This document shows positions 56,887-64,000 of a DNA stretch of 64,000 nt, one piece after another; positions within the stretch are counted from its first letter, which is position 1; each line of letters starts with the position of its first letter. The notes below the pieces were generated by a model. That model had not been told where the DNA came from, did not search any database, and worked only from the letters and a program-made list of their open reading frames with translations. The position numbers were made by a program, and so were the translations under genes. This DNA is from Tupaia tana (taxonomy: Eukaryota > Chordata > Mammalia > Scandentia > Tupaiidae): the NCBI GenBank assembly GCA_026018925.1, contig JAKSZU010000032.1:682001-746000 (forward strand), written 5' to 3'.

Positions 56887-59800
56887 AAGCCTAAAGGAAA
56901 CCATACACCTAACCCTAACCCAAGGCGGACATCTTATGGTTAACCCCCACCATAACCTGACCCTGACGCTTACTCCAACCGTAACAGTTAACCGAAAACT
57001 AACAGTAGCCCTGAACTTACACCCTCAAACTAACTTCAAACCTAATCTAACCAGAAGCCTATCTCAAACCATAGACCTAACCCGAACCCTAGGCGGACAC
57101 CTTAAGCTCAACACCAACCCTAACCTGACCCTGACGCTATCTCCAACCGTAACACTGAACCGAAAACTAACAGTACCCTAAACTTATTCCCTCAAACTAA
57201 GTTCAAACCTAACCTAAACTGAAGCCTAACTCAAACCACAGACCTAACCCTAACCCTAGGCGGACACATTAAGCTTATCCCCAACCCTAACCTGACCCTC
57301 ACGCTAACTCCAACCATAACACTGAACCGAAAACTAACAGTAGCCCTAAACTTACTCCCTCAAACTAACTTCAAACCTAACCTAACCTGAAGCCTAAATT
57401 AAACCATACACCTAACCCTAAACCTAGGCGGACACCTTAAGCTCAACCCGAACCCTAACCTGACCTCCAGGCTAACTCCAACCATATCACTGAACCGAAA
57501 ACTAAGAGTAGTCCTAAACTTACTCCCTCAAACTAAGTTCAATCCTAACCTAACCTGAAGCCTAAATGAAACCATAGACCTAACCCTAACCCTATGCGGA
57601 CACCTTATTGTTAACCCCCACCATAACCTGACCCTGACGCTTACTCCAACCATAACAGTTAAACGAAAACTAACAGTAGCCCTAAACTTACTCGCGCAAA
57701 CTAAGTTCAAACCTAACCTAACCTGAATCCTAAATCAAACCATACACCTAACCCTAACCCTAGGCGGACACCTTAAGCTCAACCCCAACCCGAACCTGGC
57801 CTTGACGCTAACTCCAACCGTAACAGTTACCCGAAAACTAACAGTAGCACTAAACTTACTCCCTCAAACTAACTTCAAACCTAACCTAACTTGAAGCCTA
57901 ACTCAAACCATAGACCTAACCCTAACCCTAGGCGGACACCTGAAACTCAACCACAACCCTAACCAGACCCTGACGCTATCTCCAATCGTAACACTGAACC
58001 GAAAACAAACAGTAGCCCTAAACTTACTCCCTCAAACTAAGTTCAAACCTAACCTAACCTGGACCCTAACTCAAACCATAGACCTAACCCTAACCCTAGG
58101 AGGACACCTTAAGCTCAACCCCAACCCTAACCTGACCCTCACGCTAACTCCAACCGTAAAACTGAACCGAAAACTAACAGTAGCCCTAAACTTACTCCCT
58201 CAAACTAAGTTCAAACCTAACCTAACCTGAAGCCTAACTCAAACAATAGACCTAAACCTAACCCTAGGCGGACACCTTAAGCTTGACCCCAACCCTAACC
58301 TGACCCTGAGGCTAAATTCAACCGTAACACTGAACCAAAAAATACAATAGGCCTAAACTTACTCCCTCAAACTAAGTTCAAACCTAACCTAACCTGAAGC
58401 CTAACTCAAACCATAGACCTAACCTTAACCCTAGGCGGACACCTTAAGCTCAACCCCAACCCTAACCTGGCCCTGACGCTAACTCCAACAGTAACAGTTA
58501 CCCGAAAACTAACAGTAGCCCTAAACTTACTCCCTCAAACTAAGTTCAAACCTAACCTAACTTGAAGCCTAACTCAAACCATAGACCTAACCCTAACACT
58601 AGGCAGACACCTGAAACTCAACCCCAACCCTAACCTGACCCTGACGCTATCTCCAACCGTAACACTGAACTGAAAACTAACACTAGCCCTAAACTTATTC
58701 CCTCAAACTAAGTTCAAACCTAACCTAACCTGAAGCCTAACTCAAAACACAGACCTAACCCTAACCCTAGGCCGACACCTTAAGCTTATCCCCAACCCTA
58801 ACCTGACCCTCACGCTAACTCCAACCATAACACTGAACCGAAAACTAACAGTAGCCCTAAACTTACTCCCTCAAACTAACTTCAAACCTAACCTAACCTG
58901 AAGCCTAAATTAAACCATACACCTAACCCTAACCCTAGGCCGACACCTTAAGCTCAACCCCAACCCTAACCTGACCTCCAGGCTACCTCCTACCATATCA
59001 CTGAACCGAAAACTAAGAGTAATCCTAAACTTACTCCCTCAAACTAAGTTCAATCCTAACCTAACCTGAAGCCTAAATCAAACCATACACCTAACCCTAA
59101 CCCTAGGCGGACACCTTAAGCTCAACCCCAACCCTAACCTGGCCCTTACGCTAACTCCAACAGTAACAGTTACCCGAAAATTAACACTATCCCAAAAACT
59201 AACTCCCTCAAACTAACTTCAAACCTAACCTAACTTGAAGCCTAACTCAAACCATAGACCTAACCCTAACCCTAGGCGGACAACTGAAACTCAACCACAA
59301 CCCTAACCAGACCCTGACGCTATCTCCAACCGTAACACTGAACCGAAAACTAACAGTAGCCCTAAACTTACTCCCTCAAACTACGTTCAAACCTAACCTA
59401 ACCTGAAGCCTAAAGGAAACCATACACCTAACCCTAACCCAAGGCGGACACCTTATGGTTAACCCCCACCATAACCTGACCCTGACGCTTATTCCAACCG
59501 TAACAGTTAACCGAAAACTAACAGTAGCCCTGAACTTACACCCTCAAACTAACTTCAAACCTAATCTAACCAGAAGCCTATCTCAAACCATAGACCTAAC
59601 CCTAACCCTAGGCGGACACCTTAAGCTCAACACCAACCCTAACCTGACCCTGACGCTATCTCCAACCGTAACACTGAACCGAAAACTAACAGTAGCCCTA
59701 AACTTACTCCCTCAAACTAAGTTCAAACCTAACCTATCCTGGACCCTAACTCAAACCATAGACCTAACCCTAACCCTAGGCGGACACCTGAAGCTCCATC

Positions 59801-62617
59801 ACAACCCTAACCTTACCCTGACGCTATCTCCAACCGTAACACTGAACCGAAAACTAACAGTAGTCCTAAACTTACTTCCTCAAACTACGTTCAAACCTAA
59901 CCTAACCTGAAGCCTAACTCAAACCACAGACATAACCCTAACCCTAGGAGGACACCTTAAGCTCAACCCCAACCCTAACCTGACCCTCAAGCTAACTCCA
60001 ACCGTAACACTGAACCAAAAACTAACAGTAGCCCTAAACTTACTCCCTCAAACTAAGTTCAAACCTAACCTAACCTGAAGCCTAACTCAAACCACAGACC
60101 TAACCCTAACCCTAGGCAGATACCTTAAGCTCAACCCCAACCCTAACCGGACCGTCACGCTAACTCCAAACGTAACATTGAACCGAAAACTAACAGTAGC
60201 CCTAAACTTACTCCCTCAAACTAAGTTCAATGCTAACCTAACCTGAAGCCTAAATGAAACCATAGACCAAACCCTAAACCTAGGCGGACACCTTATGCTT
60301 AACCCCCACCCTAACCTGACCCTGACGCTTACACCAACCGTAACACTGAACCGAAAACTAACAGTAGCCCTAAACTTACTCCCTCAAACTAAGTTCAAAC
60401 CTAACCTAACCTGGAGCCTAACTCAAACCACAGACCTAACCCTAACCCTGGGAGGACACCTTAAGCTCAACCCCAACCCTAACCTGACCCTCACGCTAAC
60501 TCCAACTGTAACACTGAACCGAAAACTAACAGTAGCCCTAAACTTACTCCCTCAAACTCAGTTCAAACCTAACTTAACCTGGAGCCTAACTCAAACCATA
60601 GACCTAACCCTAACCCTAGGCGGACACCTGAAGCTTAACCCAAACCCGAACCTGACCCTGACGCTATCTTCAACCGTAACACTGAACCGAAAACTAACAG
60701 TAGCCCTAAACTTACTCCCTCAAACTAAGTTCAAACCTAACCTAACCTGAAGCCTAACTCTAACCACAGACCTAACCCTAAACCTAGGAGGACACCTTAA
60801 GCACAACCCCAACCCTATTCTGACCCTCAGGCTAACTCCAACCGTAACACTGAATCGAAAACTAACAGTAGCCCTAAACTTACTCTCTCAAACTAAGTTC
60901 AAACCTAACCTAACCTGAAGACTAACTCAAACAATAGGCCTAACCCTAACCCTAGGCGGACACCTTAAGCTTGACCCCAACCCTAACCTGACCCTGACGC
61001 TTACTCCAACCGTAACAGTTAACCGAAAACTAACAGTAGCCATAAACTTACTCCCTCAAACTAAGTTCAAACCTAACCTAACCTGAAGCCTAACTCAAAG
61101 CACAGACCTAACCCTAACCCTAGGCGAACACCTTAAGCTCAACCCCAACCCTAACCGGACCCTCACACTAACTCCAAACGTAACATTGAACCGAAAACTA
61201 ACAGTAGCCATAAACTTACTCCCTCAAACTAAGTTCAATCCTAACCTAACCTGAAGCCTAAATGAAACCATAGACCTAACCCTAACCCTAGGCGGACACC
61301 TTAAGCTCAACCCCAACCCTAACCTGGCCCTGACGCTAACTCCAGCCGTAACAGTTACCCGAAAACTAACAGTAGCCCTAAACTTACTGCCTCAAACTAA
61401 TTTCCAACCTATCCTAACCTGAAGCCTAAATCAAACCATACACCTAACCCTAACCCTAGGCGGACACCTTAAGCCCAACCCCAACCCTAACCTGGCCCTG
61501 ACGCTAACTCCAACAGTAACAGTTACCCGAAAACTAACAGTAGCCCTAAACTTACTCCCTCAAACTAAGTTCAAACCTAACCTAACCTGAAGCCTAACTC
61601 AAACAATAGACCTAACCCTAACCCTATGCGGACACCTTAAGCTTAACCCCAAACCTAACCTGACCCTGAGGCTAAATCGAACCGTAACACTGAACCGAAA
61701 ACTAACAGTGGCCCTAAACTTACTCGCTCAAACTAAGTGCAATGCTAACCTAACCTGAATCCTCAATGAAACCATAGACCTAACCCTAACCCTAGGCGGA
61801 CACCTGAAGTTCAAACCCAACCCTAACCTGACCCTCACGCTAACTCCAACCGTAACACTGAACCGAAAACTAACAGTAGCCCTAAACTTAATCCCTCAAA
61901 CTAAGTTCAAACCTAACCTAACCTGAAGCCTAACTCAAACCATAGACCTAACCCTAACCCTAGGCGGACACCTGAAGCTCAACCCCAACCCTAACCTGAC
62001 CCTGAGGCTAAATCCAACCGTAACACTGAACCGAAAACTAACAGTAGACGTAAACTGACTCCCTCAAACTAATTTCAAACCTAACCTAACCTGAAGCCTA
62101 AATCAAATCATAGACCTAACCCTAACCCTAGGCGAACACCTTATGTTTAACCCCACCCTACCCTGACCCTGACGCTTACTCCAACTGTAACAGTTAACCG
62201 AAAACTAACAGTAGCCCTAAACTTACTCCCTCAAACTAACTTCAAACCTGACCTAACCTGAAGCCTAAATCAAACCATACACCTAACCCTAACCCTAGGC
62301 GGACACCTTAAGCTCAACCCCAAACCTAACCTGACCCTGACGCTTACTCCAACCATAACAGTTAACCGAAAACTAACAGCAGCCCTAAACTTACGCCCTC
62401 AAACTAAGTTCAAACATAACGTAACCTGAAGCCTAAATCAAACCATACACCTAACCGTAACTCTAGGCGGACACCTTTAGCTCAACCCCAAACACAACCT
62501 GGCCCTTACGCTAACTCCAACCGTAACAGTTACCCCAAAACTAACAGTAGCCCTAAACTTACTCCCTCAATCTAAGTTCAAACCTAACCTAACCTGAAGC
62601 CTAAATCAAACCATACA

Positions 62618-62635
62618 CCTAACCCTAACCCTAGG
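62618..62635 (-). promoter_or_regulatory. Telomere-type Myb (TRF/telobox-like) sites, example monomer
   Basis: Seen: TAACCCTAA at 62620-62628 and TAACCCTAG at 62626-62634 overlap, and a third match, CAACCCTAA, lies at 62657-62665. All three fit the complement of YTAGGGTTR, the known DNA target of vertebrate TRF1/TRF2 Myb domains. The same three sites, with 6 and 31 bp spacing, recur in most monomers, so the window may hold many hundreds of them. Binding is inference; the sites are short and could simply be relics of telomeric ancestry. Confidence 0.5.
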
Positions 62636-62787
62636 CGGACACCTTAAGCTCAACCCCAACCCTAACCTGACCCTCACGCTAACTCCAACCGTAACACTGA
62701 ACCGAAAACTAACAGTAGCCCTAAACTTACTCCCTCAAACTAAATTCAAACCTAACCTAAACTGAAGACTAACTCAAACAATAGACC
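62620..62787 (+). repeat. Representative near-consensus monomer (28 degenerate hexamers)
   Basis: This 168-bp unit runs from one TAACCCTAACCC block to the next. Hand count: A 64, C 60, T 29, G 15, so G is about 9% on this strand. Cut into 28 hexamers from its first base, 22 of 28 have A at position 3, 19 of 28 have T at position 1 (19 of only 29 T's in the unit), and 20 of 28 have C at position 6. That matches the TAACCC register. Two hexamers are still perfect telomere units and most others differ by one to three bases. The monomer therefore looks like a decayed run of telomere repeat later amplified as a block. Confidence 0.9.
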
Positions 62788-64000
62788 TAACCCTAACCCT
62801 AGGTGGACACCTTATGCTTAACCCCCGCCCTAACCTGACCCTGACGCTTACTCCAACCGTAACAGTTAACCGAAAACTAACAATAGCCCTAAACTTACTC
62901 CCTCAAACTAAGTTCAAACCTAACCTAACCTGAAGCGTAAATCAAACCATACACCTAACCCTAACCCTAGGCGGACACCTTAAGCTCAACCCCAAACCTA
63001 ACCTGACCCTGACGCTTACTCCAAACGTAACAGTTAACCGAAAACTAACAGTAGCCCTAAACTGACTCCCTCAAACTAAGTTCAAACCTAACCTAACCTG
63101 AAGCCTAAATCAAATCATAGACCTAACCCTAACCCTAGGCGGACACCTTATGCTTAACCCCCACCCTAACCTGACCCTGACGCTTACTCCAACTGTAACA
63201 GTTAACCGAAAACTAACAATAGCCCTAAACTTACTCCCTCAAACTAACTTCAAACCTAACCTAACCTGAAGCCTAAATCAAACCATACACCTAACACTAA
63301 CCCTAGGCAGGCACCTTAAGCTCAACCCCAACCCTAACCTGGCCCTGACGCTAACACCAACAGTAAAAGTTACCCGAAAACTAACAGTAGCCCTAAACTT
63401 ACTCCCTCAAACTAACTTCAAACCTAACCTAACCTGAAGCCTAACTCAAACCATAGACCTAACCCTAACCCAAGGTGGACACCTGAATCTCAACCCCACC
63501 CCTAACCTGACCCTGACGCTATCTCTAATCCTAACACTGAACCGAAAACTAACAGTAGCCCTAAACTTACTCCCTCAAACTAAGTTCAAACCTAACCTAG
63601 CCTGAAGCCTATCTCAAACCACAGACCTAACCCTAACCCTAGGCGGACACCTTAAGCTCAACCCCAACCCTAACCGGACCCTCACGCTAACTCCAAACGT
63701 AACACTGAACCAAAAACTAACAGTAGCCCTAAACTTACTCCCTCAAACTAAGTTCAAACCTAACCTAACCTGAAGCCTAACTAAAACAATAGACCTAACC
63801 CTAACCCTAGGCGGACACCTTAAGCTTAACCCCAACCCTAACCTGTCCCTGAGCCTAAATCCAACCGTAACACTGAACCGAAAACTAACAGTAGACCTAA
63901 ATTGACTCCCTCAAACTAAGTTCAAACCTAACCTAACCTGAAGCCTAAATCAAATCATAGACCTAACCCTAACCCTAGGCGGACACCTCATGCTTAAACC

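Larger units (their letters stand above)
1..64000 (+). repeat. 168-bp telomere-derived satellite array, about 381 monomers
   Basis: The whole window is a head-to-tail array. The landmark CTAGG(C/T)GGA recurs at 131, 299 and 466, and at about 168-bp steps to the end. All monomers I examined have the same orientation, with no inversion and no foreign insertion. Each carries CCTAACCCTAACCCTAGG or a close variant, followed by a GGACACC box, a CAACCCTAACC stretch, a TCCAACCGTAACA stretch, CCGAAAACTAACAGTAGCC and CTCAAACTAAGTTCAAACC. Known: 150-180 bp is a common satellite monomer size, near one nucleosome. Inference: subtelomeric or pericentromeric heterochromatin. No stretch over 300 bases departs from this repeat, so there is no hidden gene space. 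Confidence 0.98.
56887..64000 (+). repeat. Higher-order repeat unit X3, cut by window end
   Basis: Matches the first 7.1 kb of X2 (40932 to about 48055) monomer for monomer. Landmarks: the CCTCCAGG monomers at 57464 and 58975, TACAATAGG at 58343, and the GGCGAACACCTTATG monomer at about 62131 (X2: 46181). The array continues past the window, so the number of X units is unknown. Confidence 0.88.

Noticed and set aside
1-64000. CRISPR array
   Set aside because: The repeat is a contiguous 168-bp monomer without unique spacers, and the sequence is eukaryotic satellite in character.
1-64000. Functional telomere tract
   Set aside because: Perfect CCCTAA runs never exceed about two and a half units (about 16-18 bases) in any place I checked; the rest is degenerate.
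1-64000. Transposon, LINE, SINE or retroviral insertion
   Set aside because: The 168-bp phase continues throughout with no interruption, terminal repeats, poly-A tail or target-site duplication.
1-64000. CENP-B box
   Set aside because: No match to the TTCG....A..CGGG core was seen in the common monomer variants on either strand.
1-64000. Plant-type (TTTAGGG) origin, since 168 = 24 x 7
   Set aside because: Adjacent perfect units are spaced by six bases (TAACCCTAACCC), and base-by-base phasing fits six; no CCCTAAA tandem pairs were seen.

Overview
The whole 64 kb is one uninterrupted tandem satellite array. I see no gene, RNA gene, transposon or unique sequence in it. The monomer is 168 bp (about 381 copies), in one head-to-tail orientation, and C-rich on the + strand. 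Each monomer carries a short intact telomere-type block (CCTAACCCTAACCCTAGG). The remainder also reads as a degenerate series of the same hexamer: 168 bp is exactly 28 hexamers, and a hand count in one monomer shows strong six-base phasing. The satellite therefore looks like an amplified, decayed stretch of (CCCTAA)n. This points to a eukaryote with TTAGGG-type telomeres, most likely an animal; I cannot name the species. A subtelomeric or pericentromeric location is most likely.

Layout. Positions 1-18.97 kb hold the 'Y' higher-order repeat of about 47 monomers (7.9 kb): Y1 at 1-7892, Y2 at 7893-15446, a six-monomer partial copy at 15447-16453, and a shortened Y3 from 16454. Positions 18.97-22.11 kb are a mosaic of rearranged monomers. 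From 22.11 kb to the end is the 'X' higher-order repeat: X1 at 22111-40931 (about 112 monomers), X2 at 40932-56886 (about 95 monomers, 15.95 kb) and X3 at 56887-64000 (cut by the window edge). Copies differ by whole-monomer gains and losses (1, 2, 4, 5, 8 or 10 monomers), as expected from unequal exchange.

Y1 and Y2 differ by about a dozen substitutions and no length change over 5.9 kb. X1, X2 and X3, by contrast, differ mostly by single-base homopolymer indels concentrated at about 33.4-54.4 kb, which look more like consensus errors than evolution. The open frames that exist are by-products of a repeat length divisible by three and of telomere-like dipeptide coding (Leu-Thr and Pro-Asn on +, Arg-Val and Gly-Leu on -); I do not annotate them as genes.
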